NCBI GenBank assembly: GCA_900546075.1
Contig: URBH01000017.1
Location: 1 to 37,593, forward strand
Source of the DNA: an uncultured Eubacteriales bacterium
GTDB taxonomy: Bacteria > Bacillota > Clostridia > Oscillospirales > Oscillospiraceae
Length of the DNA stretch: 37,593 bases
Direction: 5' to 3'
Each line of letters begins with the position of its first letter. The stretch's first letter is position 1. A program made the position numbers and the translations under genes. Of the stretch, positions 1-8,143 are shown one piece after another. Below the pieces are notes generated by a model. The model saw nothing but the letters and a program-made list of their open reading frames with translations, made no database searches and had not been told where the DNA came from.

Positions 1-50
1 GCAAAGCCCTCTCAGTCACCTTCGGTGACAGCTCTCCCAGAGGGAGAGCC
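1..50. repeat. dispersed palindromic repeat (probable)
   Basis: Two adjacent hairpins: GTCACC/GGTGAC (15-20 and 24-29) and GCTCTCCC/GGGAGAGC (31-38 and 42-49). This type of sequence, with 'cagtcacc ttcg gtgac agctctccc aga gggagagcc', is one I recall as an intergenic repeat present in many copies in gut Clostridia such as Faecalibacterium and relatives. There is no second copy in the window, so the repeat status rests on recollection; the dyads are seen directly. It may continue to the left of the window. Confidence 0.5.
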
Positions 51-88
51 AAGGGATAGTACCTCGTTACATAGCATGTTGGAACGGA

Positions 89-117
89 AACGGCTCCGGG
101 AAGATCCCGGAGCCGTT
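89..117. terminator. terminator hairpin after the HAD gene
   Basis: A 12-bp perfect stem, AACGGCTCCGGG with CCCGGAGCCGTT, and a 5-nt loop. On the plus strand it is followed by CTTTTG, on the minus strand by a poor TTCCGTT tract. It lies just beyond the stop of the minus-strand HAD gene and could end that operon, an upstream plus-strand gene outside the window, or both. Confidence 0.6.
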
Positions 118-126
118 CTTTTGTAT

Positions 127-738
127 TTACGGAATTTGGACGCCGAAAGCCTGCATCTCCCTGCGCAGCTCTTCTGCGTCGCCGTGGAAGACGATGCCCG
201 GCATGCCGGTGCGTTCCGCGCCTTCGATGTTCTGGGCGGAATCGTCGATAAACAGACATTCCCGGGGAACAAGACGGAACGTCTTGTACAGAGTATCGTA
301 GATTTCCGCGCAGGGCTTGATCTGCTTGACGTCGGCGGAAATAAGCGTCCCGTCAAAATACTGACTTCCGGGAACCCGCGGCCAATATTCGTGCTGACGG
401 CAGCTGGCGTTGGAGAGAAGATATACGCCGTATCCCGCCTTTTTCAGGTCGCTCACCAGCTGCTCCATGCCGGCAATGGGGAGGATGGGACGATCCCACC
501 GGTCAACCAGGAGATGTGCTGCTTCGTGAAGCCGCGGTGGGAGACGGCGGCACATGCTTTCAGCCGCCTCGGCCTCCGTCATGGAGCCGCGATCCATCCG
601 CGCCCACTCCAGCGAGAGATAGACGTTGTTCATCAGCAGCTTTCTGTCCGCGCCCTGAACGCCCACGGCGTCGAGGAAGTAGTCCTTGTCAAAGCGGAGC
701 AGAACGTTGCCCATGTCGAAAATGATGTTTTTGATCAT
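127..738 (-). CDS. HAD-superfamily phosphatase (YihX-like)
   Basis: A 203-residue haloacid-dehalogenase-type hydrolase, likely a cytoplasmic phosphatase on a small phosphorylated metabolite. Motif I is FDMGNVLL with nucleophile D8; the second Asp of the usual DxD is replaced by Asn, as in YihX-type sugar-phosphate phosphatases and haloacid dehalogenases. Motif II is LSNAS, the motif III lysine is in QIKPCAEIY and motif IV is FIDDSAQNI. A helical cap lies between motifs I and II. Its start codon overlaps the stop of the upstream permease gene (TGATG), so it is the last gene of the importer operon. That suggests it dephosphorylates what the transporter brings in, but this is inference. The substrate cannot be read from sequence. 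Confidence 0.85.
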   Translation of the reverse strand: MIKNIIFDMGNVLLRFDKDYFLDAVGVQGADRKLLMNNVYLSLEWARMDRGSMTEAEAAESMCRRLPPRLHEAAHLLVDRWDRPILPIAGMEQLVSDLKKAGYGVYLLSNASCRQHEYWPRVPGSQYFDGTLISADVKQIKPCAEIYDTLYKTFRLVPRECLFIDDSAQNIEGAERTGMPGIVFHGDAEELRREMQAFGVQIP

Positions 739-2399
739 CAGACGATTTTCACCTTTCCCTTGGTAGCTCGGAACACGATGACCAGGGAAACGATGGTCGT
801 CAGGGTCAGGATGGTAGCCAGGGCTGCGGCGGTGCCGTCGCTCATGCGGACGACCTCCTGATAAATGGCAACGGCGATGGTGGACGTCTTGCCGGAATAG
901 AGCATGATGGAGCTGCTCAGCTCGTTGATGCAGGTGATCCAGCTGAGAACCGCGCCGGACATAATGCCTGGCAGCATCATCCGCGCCGTGACCGTGAAGA
1001 AGGTCTTCATAGGCGACACGCCCAGGTTGATGGACGCTTCCTCGATGAACGGATCCATCTGATACAGGAATGCGCTGCCCGACCGGACGGTATAGGGGAG
1101 CTTGCGGATGACGTAGGAGATGATCATAATTGCGGCGGTGCCGACCAGAACGACAGGCTTGCGGTTGAACGCCACGATCAGGCCGATGCCCAGAACGGAG
1201 CCGGGGATGACGTAGGGGAACATGATCAGCGTATCGATCAGGCTGGCAATCTTGCCCTTCTTCCGGACGAGAACGTAGGACACCAGAATGCCGATGAAGA
1301 TGATGAACACAATGGCCACGATAGAGAACACATAGGTGTTGCGGATGTTCCGGCCAAGGCGGGACATGATGGTGCGGTAGTTGTTCAGATTGACGCCCTT
1401 GATGACGCCGGAGAAGCTGCGCTCAATGAAGGACTGGCACACCACCACGATCTGGGGCAGGAATGCCAGACCCACCACAATGTAGATGGGCAGGGAAGCG
1501 AGGAACCGCTTGAAGCCGTGAAGCTCGGTCTCCTGGGGCGGCCGGAGAGAACTCATGGTATAATTCCGCTTGTCCACCACCAGCTTCTGGAAGCTCAGCA
1601 TGACCAGGGAACAGAACACGATGATAACGGACAGCGCCGAGGCCATGTAGGGGTCGGTGGCGCTTTCGGACATGTACTCGTTATACACGAGAACCGGCAG
1701 AACGGTGTAGCCCTCGCCCAGCAGCATGGGGGTGCCGAAGTCGGCCAGACACGTCATGAACACCATGATGCAGCCTGCCAGAATGGAGGGGAGGATGACG
1801 GGCAGCGTCACCGTCCAGATACGCATAAGCTTATTCATGCCCAGATTCTCGGAGGCTTCCTCCAAGGAGCTGTCAATGCTGTTCATGGCGCCGGAGGTGT
1901 ACAGATAGATGTAGGGGAACAGGTGCAGGGTAAATACGAAGATGATGCCGCCCCGGCCGTAAATTGTAGGTGCGGTCATGCCGATATTCGCCAGCGCCCG
2001 GGCCACCAGGCCGTTACGACCCAGCAGGATGATCCAGGAATAGGCACCGATGAAGGGAGGACTCATCAGGCTCATGATGATGAAAATGTGCAGAATCTTC
2101 TTGCCCGGAATGTTGTAGCGGGTAATCAGATAGGCGATGGGAACGCCAACCAGCGTCGTGGTCAGTACCGTGGAGAAGCACACGACCATGGAGCGCAGCA
2201 GGGTCTGATAGTAGTAGGGCTTTGTGAAAAAGCGCTTGAAGTTATACAGCGTCACGCCCTCTACCTTGCTGGAAAACACGCTCTTCGTGATGATGGTATA
2301 GAAGGGGTAGACAATGAACAGGCACATTGCCAGGATCACGAACAGCTTTGTGAAGAACCAGAAATCCGGTTTCCAGTGGGAATTCAGCCGTTTGTTCAC
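738..2399 (-). CDS. ABC importer permease, two fused membrane domains (FbpB/AfuB type)
   Basis: A 553-residue inner-membrane protein with about 12 hydrophobic segments in two homologous halves. Each half has an EAA coupling loop for the ATPase: EEASENLG at 180-187 and EEASINLG at 453-460. The double-permease fusion is typical of the ferric iron, hexose-phosphate and 2-aminoethylphosphonate importers (FbpB, AfuB and relatives). The start is GTG at 2399, inside a 4-nt overlap with the ATPase gene stop, with GGAGG ten bases upstream. It forms one transporter with the adjacent ATPase and binding lipoprotein. The fold and role are clear. The substrate is not; see the binding protein entry. Confidence 0.9.
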   Translation of the reverse strand: MNKRLNSHWKPDFWFFTKLFVILAMCLFIVYPFYTIITKSVFSSKVEGVTLYNFKRFFTKPYYYQTLLRSMVVCFSTVLTTTLVGVPIAYLITRYNIPGKKILHIFIIMSLMSPPFIGAYSWIILLGRNGLVARALANIGMTAPTIYGRGGIIFVFTLHLFPYIYLYTSGAMNSIDSSLEEASENLGMNKLMRIWTVTLPVILPSILAGCIMVFMTCLADFGTPMLLGEGYTVLPVLVYNEYMSESATDPYMASALSVIIVFCSLVMLSFQKLVVDKRNYTMSSLRPPQETELHGFKRFLASLPIYIVVGLAFLPQIVVVCQSFIERSFSGVIKGVNLNNYRTIMSRLGRNIRNTYVFSIVAIVFIIFIGILVSYVLVRKKGKIASLIDTLIMFPYVIPGSVLGIGLIVAFNRKPVVLVGTAAIMIISYVIRKLPYTVRSGSAFLYQMDPFIEEASINLGVSPMKTFFTVTARMMLPGIMSGAVLSWITCINELSSSIMLYSGKTSTIAVAIYQEVVRMSDGTAAALATILTLTTIVSLVIVFRATKGKVKIV

Positions 2400-3469
2400 A
2401 GGCTCAGCACCTCCTCGCTCTTGTCGTACAGACTGATGCGCATGGGGTCAAAGCTCAGGTGAACCTTCTCGCCGTCGCTGTGGATTTCGGTGGTGTCCTT
2501 GGTGTACTCGTTGACGATCAGGTTCTGACCGTCGTTCAGCTGCACCTCGTACTCGATGAAATCGCCCAGAAAGGTGGAGAACAGGATGGTGCCGGGCATA
2601 CCGCTTTCGGAGAAGAAAAGCTGCTCGGGACGGGCGGAAATCTTGCCGCTTCCCACATAGGCGCGGGAGACGGGGACGGTGATGTCCAGCTCACCCTTGA
2701 TGCTCACGGCGGCGTTGCCCGCCTGGGGGGCGTTCACTTCGCAGTCCAGGAAGTTGCTCACGCCGATGAAGCCCGCGACGAAGGGATTCTGGGGCTTGGC
2801 GTAGATTTCCCGGGGGGTGCCGATCTGCATGATGTGGCCGTCCTTCATGACGGCGATCCGGTCGGAAATGGCCAGGGCTTCCTCCTGATCGTGGGTGACA
2901 TAGATGGTGGTGATGCCGAGGCGCCGCTGCAGCTTCTTGATAACGGAACGCATCTGCACTCTCAGCTTGGCGTCCAGATTACTCAGGGGTTCGTCCATCA
3001 GCAGAACGCTGGGCTCGATGACGAAGGCTCTGGCCAGAGCAACGCGCTGCTGCTGACCGCCGGACAGCTCGTTGGGCTTCCGGTCTGCCAGATGGGAGAT
3101 CTGCACCAGCTCCAGCGCCTCGTCCACCTTGGGCTTGATCTCCTTGGCGGGCATCTTCCGTGCCTTGAGGCCGTAGGCCACGTTCTCCCGGACGGTCAGG
3201 TGGGGGAAGATGGCGTAGTTCTGGAAAACCATGCCGATGTCGCGCTTGTGGGCGGGAACGTCGTTGATCCGTTTTTCGCCAAAGTAGAAGTCGCCGCCCT
3301 CAATGGAGTTAAAGCCGGCGATCATCCGCAGAAGCGTGGTTTTGCCGCAGCCGGAGGGGCCGAGAAGGGTAAAGAATTCGCCCTCCTGAATGTCCAGCGA
3401 AACGCCGTTCAGCGCGGTGAAATCGCCGTAGCGCTTTACGGCGTTCTGAATAATGACTCGATTGCTCAT
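2396..3469 (-). CDS. ABC importer ATPase with TOBE domain (FbpC/AfuC type)
   Basis: A 357-residue ATP-binding subunit that drives the adjacent double permease. It shows Walker A GPSGCGKTT (37-45), Q-loop VFQNY (81-85), signature LSGGQ (135-139), Walker B LLMDE (156-160) with catalytic Glu160, and the H-loop in YVTHDQEEA. The C-terminal third, about 240-357, is a beta-rich TOBE-like domain as in PotA, FbpC and MalK-type ATPases, where it often takes part in regulation. GGAGG sits 7 nt before the ATG. It lies 141 nt downstream of the binding-protein gene, with an intercistronic hairpin between them, and overlaps the permease gene by 4 nt. Confidence 0.93.
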   Translation of the reverse strand: MSNRVIIQNAVKRYGDFTALNGVSLDIQEGEFFTLLGPSGCGKTTLLRMIAGFNSIEGGDFYFGEKRINDVPAHKRDIGMVFQNYAIFPHLTVRENVAYGLKARKMPAKEIKPKVDEALELVQISHLADRKPNELSGGQQQRVALARAFVIEPSVLLMDEPLSNLDAKLRVQMRSVIKKLQRRLGITTIYVTHDQEEALAISDRIAVMKDGHIMQIGTPREIYAKPQNPFVAGFIGVSNFLDCEVNAPQAGNAAVSIKGELDITVPVSRAYVGSGKISARPEQLFFSESGMPGTILFSTFLGDFIEYEVQLNDGQNLIVNEYTKDTTEIHSDGEKVHLSFDPMRISLYDKSEEVLSL

Positions 3470-3564
3470 GTGGTGTCCTCCCGTATGTGTAGATATGTTG
3501 CGCGCGGTTCAAAAGTATGCCGGAGCATCCGGCACAGTTTTCAGCCGTGGGCGATACACCGCAA

Positions 3565-3588
3565 GGAGGCACCCTGGAGGGTGCCTCC
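3565..3588 (-). promoter_or_regulatory. intercistronic stem-loop between binding protein and ATPase genes
   Basis: A perfect 10-bp stem, GGAGGCACCC with GGGTGCCTCC, and a 4-nt loop, 23 nt after the binding-protein stop. No T-run follows on the minus strand. Such hairpins commonly protect the 3' end of the binding-protein message or partly terminate, giving more binding protein than membrane components. That role is inferred from position. Confidence 0.6.
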
Positions 3589-3610
3589 CGCAGTAAAGGA
3601 TAAGGGAAAA

Positions 3611-4690
3611 TTAACCTGCGACCAGGTCGTTGAACTGCTCCTTGATGGCGTCACGGTTGGAGGCAGCGTAGCTGAAGTCGTAGTTGCCAACGTTGCACTC
3701 GTCCAGAGAGCACAGACCCTTGGGGGTGATGTCGGAACGGACGGGGCGGCGGGCCCAGTCGGCGTTCTGAGCGGTCTGGCACTCGGCGCTGGTGACGAAG
3801 TCGATGAACAGCTTGGCGTTCTCCTCGTTGGGGCAGTCCTTGATCAGAGCAACACCGTCGGGAACGGCGGAGTTCTTCTCGGGGTAGACAAAGCCGATGT
3901 CGGGATTGTCGGCGTACAGAACGGCGGACTTCTCGATGGTCACGCCCAGAGCGTACTCACCGGAAGCAACCAGCTTGTGGCAGTTGCCGGAGGAATCCTG
4001 CAGCTTGCCGTCCAGGTTGGCGATGAACTTACCAACCAGCTCCCAGCCTTCCTCGATGGTGGGCTGGCTGAACAGCATGGTGCAAAGCTGGGTGTAGGCG
4101 GAGCCGGACTTGGAGGGAGAGCAGTAAGCAATCTTGCCCTTCAGGTTCTCGTTGCACAGGCCTTCCCAGGTGGTGGGGACATCGGCCTCGTCCAGCATGG
4201 TCTTGTTGTAGATGAAGACCATGGGCAGGGGGGACTCACCGATCCAGTAGCCGTCGGCATCCTTGTAGGCATCGCCGATGAACTCGTCGTTGGCGCAGAC
4301 GTAGGGCTGGAAGTAGTCGTTGTAAGCGGCCAGGGTGTCGGCTCCGCCGCCCCACAGCACGTCGCCCTGGGGATTGGCGGCCTCAGCGACGATACGCTGG
4401 CACAGCTCACCGGTACCGGCAGCGATGACTTCCACATCGATGTTGGGGTACTTGGCCTCGAACTGGGCAACGCCCGCGTTCAGAGGATCGGCATCATGGG
4501 GAGAGTAGACGACCAGCTTGCCGGTGTAGTCCTCGGGAGCCTTCTCGGCGGGAGCGGCCTCGGTTGCCGGGGCGGCTTCGGTCTCGGTCTTGGGAGCGGC
4601 GGCGGTGGTCTCAGGAGCGGTGTCCTTACCGCAGGCGCACAGCGCGAAGACCATGCTCAGAACCAAAAGCAGTGCAAAAACCTTTTTCAT
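3611..4690 (-). CDS. extracellular solute-binding lipoprotein (AfuA/FbpA-like)
   Basis: A 359-residue substrate-binding lipoprotein of the importer. The signal peptide starts MKKVFALLL, with a lipobox LCAC and lipidated Cys20, then an Ala/Glu/Pro/Thr-rich linker to about residue 55. The mature part begins LVVYSPHDADPLNAG and ends with VYPEKNSAVPDGVALIKD and KLFIDFVTS, a pattern typical of AfuA-like type 2 binding proteins labelled 'Fe3+ ABC transporter'. The paired tyrosines of true ferric-binding FbpA are not evident, so iron is doubtful. AfuA itself binds hexose phosphates and close relatives bind phosphonates. The start used (4690) leaves 7 nt to GGAGG; an adjacent ATG at 4693 is possible. 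First gene of the operon, behind a good promoter. Confidence 0.88.
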   Translation of the reverse strand: MKKVFALLLVLSMVFALCACGKDTAPETTAAAPKTETEAAPATEAAPAEKAPEDYTGKLVVYSPHDADPLNAGVAQFEAKYPNIDVEVIAAGTGELCQRIVAEAANPQGDVLWGGGADTLAAYNDYFQPYVCANDEFIGDAYKDADGYWIGESPLPMVFIYNKTMLDEADVPTTWEGLCNENLKGKIAYCSPSKSGSAYTQLCTMLFSQPTIEEGWELVGKFIANLDGKLQDSSGNCHKLVASGEYALGVTIEKSAVLYADNPDIGFVYPEKNSAVPDGVALIKDCPNEENAKLFIDFVTSAECQTAQNADWARRPVRSDITPKGLCSLDECNVGNYDFSYAASNRDAIKEQFNDLVAG

Positions 4691-4762
4691 CATTGTTCCT
4701 CCAGTTAAATGTATTTCAGCGGGGTCAGCGCATTCCGCGCGGACGCCCTCCTCACAGGACGA

Positions 4763-4791
4763 ATTGTAGCACATGTTCCGTGATTTTGCAA
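4763..4791 (-). promoter_or_regulatory. sigma-A promoter of the importer operon
   Basis: On the minus strand TTGCAA (4786-4791), a 17-nt spacer and TACAAT (4763-4768). The expected transcript start is near 4756, giving a leader of about 65 nt to the binding-protein ATG. No clear operator dyad was found beside it. Confidence 0.75.
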
Positions 4792-4876
4792 TAAAAAAAT
4801 AGTTACAATCCGGAAAAATTGAGCAAGTTGAACGTACGCGCCAAGCAAATACCGGTTATGTGGGATATTCTGCGGG

Positions 4877-4912
4877 AAAAATACCGGGACTTTCTGCTGA
4901 AAGTCCCGGTAT
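4877..4912 (-). terminator. rho-independent terminator of the SH3 lipoprotein gene
   Basis: A perfect 14-bp stem (ATACCGGGACTTTC with GAAAGTCCCGGTAT, 4881-4912) and a TGCT-type loop, followed on the minus strand by TTTTT at 4881-4877. It lies 12 nt beyond the stop codon. Confidence 0.9.
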
Positions 4913-4923
4913 TATATCAATTT

Positions 4924-6276
4924 TTAGCCTTCCAGGCTGACGTACTTCAGAGAGACCCAGCCCTGGTTGGTGCAGCCCCAGGTGGTTTCGCCCACGGTGA
5001 CCTGGTAGAAGATCTTGATGACCTCGTCCGTGTACAGCTTGCCCACGGAATCGTAGCCCGTGCCGGGGCCGCTGCGGACGTTCAGCTCGTCGGTGGTGAC
5101 GATGCCTTCCACGGTCTTGCCCACATCGGTGCCGTCCTGATAGACGTAGCCCATGGAGATCCAGCCCTTGTCGGTGCAGCCCCAGGTGGTATCGCCGTAG
5201 GTGAACTGCTCCAGAACCTTGACCCGGTCGCCGCTGTTGTAGGAGCCGACGGATTCATAGGTGGTACCGGGGCCGCTGCGGATGCGCAGACCGTCGGTGG
5301 TGACGATGCCCTTGGCGGACTTGGCGCCGGTGGTGCCGTCCTGATAGACGTAGTTCAGGGAGATCCAGCCCTTGGAGATACGACCCCAATCGCCGCTCTT
5401 TTCCAGAATCTCCACCCGATCGCCGTATTTCAGGCTGCCGACCCGGTCGCCGTCGGTACCGGCGGAGCTGCGGATGTTCAGCTCCTGGGTGTTGACGATG
5501 CCCTTGGCCACGGTGGTGGTGCTGCCGTTGCCGGCGGTGTTGTTATTGTTGCCGGTGGTGGTCGTCGTGGTGTTGCCGCCGGTGGTAGTGCCGGTGGTGT
5601 TGACGTATTCCATCTTGATCCAGCCCTTGGAGGTGCGACCCCAGCCGTCCTTGGTCTCCAGAATGGTGACTACGTCGCCCTTGGAATAGGAGCCGACGAT
5701 CTTGCCGGCCTTGCTGGCCTCATCCCGGACGTTCAGATTGCTGGCGCTGATGACGCCCTTGATGTTCTGGGTGTTGCTGCCGCCGGTGGTGCCGCTGTTG
5801 GTCGTCTCCGCGGGGGTGGTGGGCTGAGAGGCATTGGGATCGGTCTCACTGTTGACGGAGCCGTTCTGAGAAGAGTACATCTTCACGTAATCCATGCAGA
5901 TCCAGCCGCTGACGGGGGTACTGATCATGCCCCAGGTGATCTCGGCAATGGTCTCCTGACGGAGAATCTCCACCACGGTACCGGCGTCCAGGGTGCCGGT
6001 GACGTTGGCGTCCTTGCTGGGGATGACGCGGACACTGATCTGGTTGGTGACGGTGCCCATGTTCTCGTTATACACGATGGGCTCCGTGGTGGGGGGAGGA
6101 ACCGTCTCCTGGGTGGGAGCGGAGGTGTCCGACATATTCAGATTGAGGGAGGGAGTTGTGTTCGACTCGGTCTCGGAGTTGTTTTTCTTACAGCCGGAGA
6201 ACATGCCGACTACCATAAGTACGATCAGAATCAGACTCAAACCTTTTTTAAGCCTGCAAGCGTTGGAGAAATTCAT
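4924..6276 (-). CDS. lipoprotein with five bacterial SH3 domains
   Basis: A 450-residue surface lipoprotein: signal peptide with lipobox FSGC and Cys29, a Ser/Thr/Pro-rich stretch (33-68), then five SH3b repeats at roughly 70-133, 169-228, 260-313, 323-382 and 392-450. Repeats 2-5 show the pattern LN(V/I)R or LRIR near the start, then a G-x-V-x-I/V-L strand and a W-G-x-x-x-x-G-W-I/V ending. Linkers are rich in Thr, Asn and Gly, notably around 225-255. No catalytic domain (NlpC/P60, amidase or glucosaminidase) is present, so binding to the cell wall or peptides is likely, but the ligand is unknown. GAGG lies 7 nt before the ATG. It is monocistronic, with its own consensus promoter and terminator. 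Confidence 0.88.
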   Translation of the reverse strand: MNFSNACRLKKGLSLILIVLMVVGMFSGCKKNNSETESNTTPSLNLNMSDTSAPTQETVPPPTTEPIVYNENMGTVTNQISVRVIPSKDANVTGTLDAGTVVEILRQETIAEITWGMISTPVSGWICMDYVKMYSSQNGSVNSETDPNASQPTTPAETTNSGTTGGSNTQNIKGVISASNLNVRDEASKAGKIVGSYSKGDVVTILETKDGWGRTSKGWIKMEYVNTTGTTTGGNTTTTTTGNNNNTAGNGSTTTVAKGIVNTQELNIRSSAGTDGDRVGSLKYGDRVEILEKSGDWGRISKGWISLNYVYQDGTTGAKSAKGIVTTDGLRIRSGPGTTYESVGSYNSGDRVKVLEQFTYGDTTWGCTDKGWISMGYVYQDGTDVGKTVEGIVTTDELNVRSGPGTGYDSVGKLYTDEVIKIFYQVTVGETTWGCTNQGWVSLKYVSLEG

Positions 6277-6311
6277 GGCGTAACCTCACTTTCGTCTCAT
6301 TTCTCTAACAT

Positions 6312-6340
6312 ATTATAGCGGGAAAGGGGGGAAGTGTCAA
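6312..6340 (-). promoter_or_regulatory. consensus sigma-A promoter of the SH3 lipoprotein gene
   Basis: On the minus strand TTGACA (6335-6340), exactly 17 nt, then TATAAT (6312-6317): a full consensus promoter. The predicted start at about 6305 gives a leader near 30 nt, so high constitutive expression is expected. Confidence 0.85.
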
Positions 6341-6434
6341 TAGGATAAGAATTTCTTAATGTGATTTCCAGCGTTTTCCACAGCTTTGCAGGATGAAAAG
6401 GGGCAAATGAAATCGGTAAATTTCCTGCTAAGGC

Positions 6435-6464
6435 TTGACAATCGTGCCTGTTCAATGGTAAAAT
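6435..6464 (+). promoter_or_regulatory. promoter of the cysS-polA-rimI-tsaD operon
   Basis: TTGACA (6435-6440), an 18-nt spacer, and TAAAAT (6459-6464). The predicted start near 6471 sits at the 5' end of the T-box leader. The stretch between this and the SH3 gene promoter (6341-6434) holds a single DnaA-box-like TTTTCCACA at 6374-6382 and nothing else I recognise. Confidence 0.8.
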
Positions 6465-6479
6465 ACACGGGAATTCAAT

Positions 6480-6672
6480 ATCGCGATGAACGGAAAGAGT
6501 ACCGTGCTTCGCACCATAAGAGAGTCCGGGTCGGCGGCTGAAAGCCCGGGCGGTGCCGTTTGCGGGAAAGTGCGTCCGGGAGCGAAAGCGTCAGCAAAAA
6601 GGGATAAATGAGAGTGGAACCGCGAGCTTTGCCCGCCTCTTGTACGCAGGTGCAGGGGGCGTTTTCTTTTTG
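6480..6672 (+). promoter_or_regulatory. T-box riboswitch (tRNA-Cys sensing)
   Basis: A T-box leader. The conserved T-box sequence is AGAGTGGAACCGCG at 6611-6624, which pairs with the NCCA end of uncharged tRNA and forms the antiterminator. Upstream, a stem I region has AGTA near 6500 and an AGAGAG-type apical element near 6523. TGC triplets at 6561-6563 and 6571-6573 are candidates for the cysteine specifier; I could not fix the stem I fold by eye. The terminator hairpin pairs GCCC..CCT (6631-6638) with AGG..GGGC and is followed by GTTTTCTTTTT (6661-6671). When uncharged tRNA-Cys accumulates, readthrough into cysS is expected. Confidence 0.93.
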
Positions 6673-6727
6673 CGACAGTATAAAAAAGTAACTACGCGCT
6701 ACATTATGATAAATGGAGGAAAGAAAC

Positions 6728-8143
6728 ATGTATCTGTACAATTCCCTGACCCATAAAAAGGAACTGTTCGTTCCCAACGACCCCAATCTGGTGAAAATGT
6801 ACACCTGCGGCCCCACGGTGTACCACTATGCCCACATCGGCAACCTGCGCACCTATATCATGGAGGATGTGCTGGAAAAGTCCCTGCGGTATCTGGGCTA
6901 CAACGTCAAGCGGGTCATGAACATCACCGACGTGGGCCATCTGGCCTCCGACGCCGACACCGGCGAGGACAAGATGCTCAAGGGCGCCCGGCGGGAGCAC
7001 AAGACCGTCATGGAGATCGCGAAATACTACACCGACGCCTTTTTTGCCGACTGCGACAAGCTGAACATCAAGCGTCCCGACGTGGTGGAGCCTGCCACCA
7101 ACTGCATCAGCGAGTATATCCACATGGTGCAGACCCTTCTTGATAAGGGCTGCGCCTATCTCGCCGGGGGCAACGTGTACTTTGACACCTCCACCTTAAA
7201 GCAGTATTACGTCTTCAATGACCACGACGAGGAAGATCTCGCGGTGGGCGTCCGGGAGGGCGTAGAAGAGGACACCAACAAGAAGAACAAGAATGACTTC
7301 GTCCTCTGGTTCACCAAGAGCAAGTTTGAGGATCAGGCGCTGAAATGGGACTCTCCCTGGGGCGTGGGCTATCCCGGCTGGCACATCGAATGCTCCTGCA
7401 TCTCCATCAAGCATCTGGGGGAGTATCTGGACATCCATGCCGGCGGCATTGACAACGCCTTCCCCCACCACACCAACGAGATTGCCCAGTCTGAAAGCTA
7501 TCTGGGTCACAAGTGGTGCAATTACTGGTTCCATGTCCACCACCTGAATACGGACAACGGCAAAATGAGCAAATCAAAAGGGGAATTTCTCACCGTGAGC
7601 CTGTTGGAGCAGAAGGGCTACGACCCCATGGCCTACCGGCTGTTCTGCCTGCAAAGCCATTACCGCCGGAATCTGGTATTCAGCTGGGAAAATCTGGACA
7701 ACGCCGTCGCAGCCTACGACAAGCTGATTGCCAAAATTGCCGCCCTGAAAAATGACGGCGAGGTGGATGCCGACGCTTTTAACAAGCTGAAGGAGCGTTT
7801 TGTGGGCGCGCTGAACGGCGACCTTAACACCTCCGTGGCCGTCACCGCCCTGTACGATGTGCTGAAGGCCAAGTGCAACGATGCCACCAAGCTGGCGGCC
7901 ATTGCCGACTTTGACCGGGTGCTGTCCCTGAATCTGCTGTCCGCCGCCCGGACGCTGCGGGAGAAGCAGGCGCAGGAGGAGCAGGCCTCCGCCGACCCGG
8001 AAATCGACGCTTTGGTCGCCGCCAGAACCGAGGCAAAGAAGGCGAAGAACTTTGCCGAAGCAGACCGCATCCGGGACGAGCTGAAAGCGAAGGGCATTGA
8101 GATCATCGACACGCCCCAGGGCGCGAAATGGAGAAAAGTATGA
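6728..8143 (+). CDS. cysS: cysteine-tRNA ligase
   Basis: A 471-residue class I aminoacyl-tRNA synthetase that charges tRNA-Cys in the cytoplasm. It shows the zinc-site cysteine in YTCGPTVY, the HIGH-equivalent HAHIGN-type motif in YHYAHIGN, the zinc-site segment WHIECSC, a KMSKS loop in GKMSKSKGE and an acidic/Lys-rich anticodon-binding tail. The length is usual for the family (about 465). The start at 6728 has GGAGG 7 nt upstream; an in-frame ATG at 6713 lies before that ribosome binding site and is unlikely. The T-box leader upstream agrees with the identity. The stop overlaps the polA start by 4 nt (ATGA). Confidence 0.97.
   Translation: MYLYNSLTHKKELFVPNDPNLVKMYTCGPTVYHYAHIGNLRTYIMEDVLEKSLRYLGYNVKRVMNITDVGHLASDADTGEDKMLKGARREHKTVMEIAKYYTDAFFADCDKLNIKRPDVVEPATNCISEYIHMVQTLLDKGCAYLAGGNVYFDTSTLKQYYVFNDHDEEDLAVGVREGVEEDTNKKNKNDFVLWFTKSKFEDQALKWDSPWGVGYPGWHIECSCISIKHLGEYLDIHAGGIDNAFPHHTNEIAQSESYLGHKWCNYWFHVHHLNTDNGKMSKSKGEFLTVSLLEQKGYDPMAYRLFCLQSHYRRNLVFSWENLDNAVAAYDKLIAKIAALKNDGEVDADAFNKLKERFVGALNGDLNTSVAVTALYDVLKAKCNDATKLAAIADFDRVLSLNLLSAARTLREKQAQEEQASADPEIDALVAARTEAKKAKNFAEADRIRDELKAKGIEIIDTPQGAKWRKV

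Noticed and set aside
3611..4690. Firm naming as ferric iron transporter (fbpA)
   Set aside because: The family label is shared by sugar-phosphate and phosphonate binders, and the iron-binding tyrosine pair is not evident, so no gene symbol was given.
2459..4708. 749-codon open frame on the plus strand
   Set aside because: It lies opposite the ATPase and binding-protein genes. Its translation is rich in Gly, Val and His with no domain, which is a codon-bias shadow of real minus-strand genes.
4924..6276. CRISPR or tandem DNA repeat
   Set aside because: The similarity between units is at the protein level (SH3 domains), with unequal spacing and diverged codons; no CRISPR-like repeat-spacer pattern occurs in the window.
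4819..6318. 499-codon repetitive open frame on the plus strand
   Set aside because: It mirrors the SH3 repeats on the other strand and reads through the terminator and promoter of the SH3 gene.
6374..6382. Single DnaA-box-like site upstream of cysS
   Set aside because: One degenerate match (TTTTCCACA) with no neighbours is expected by chance.
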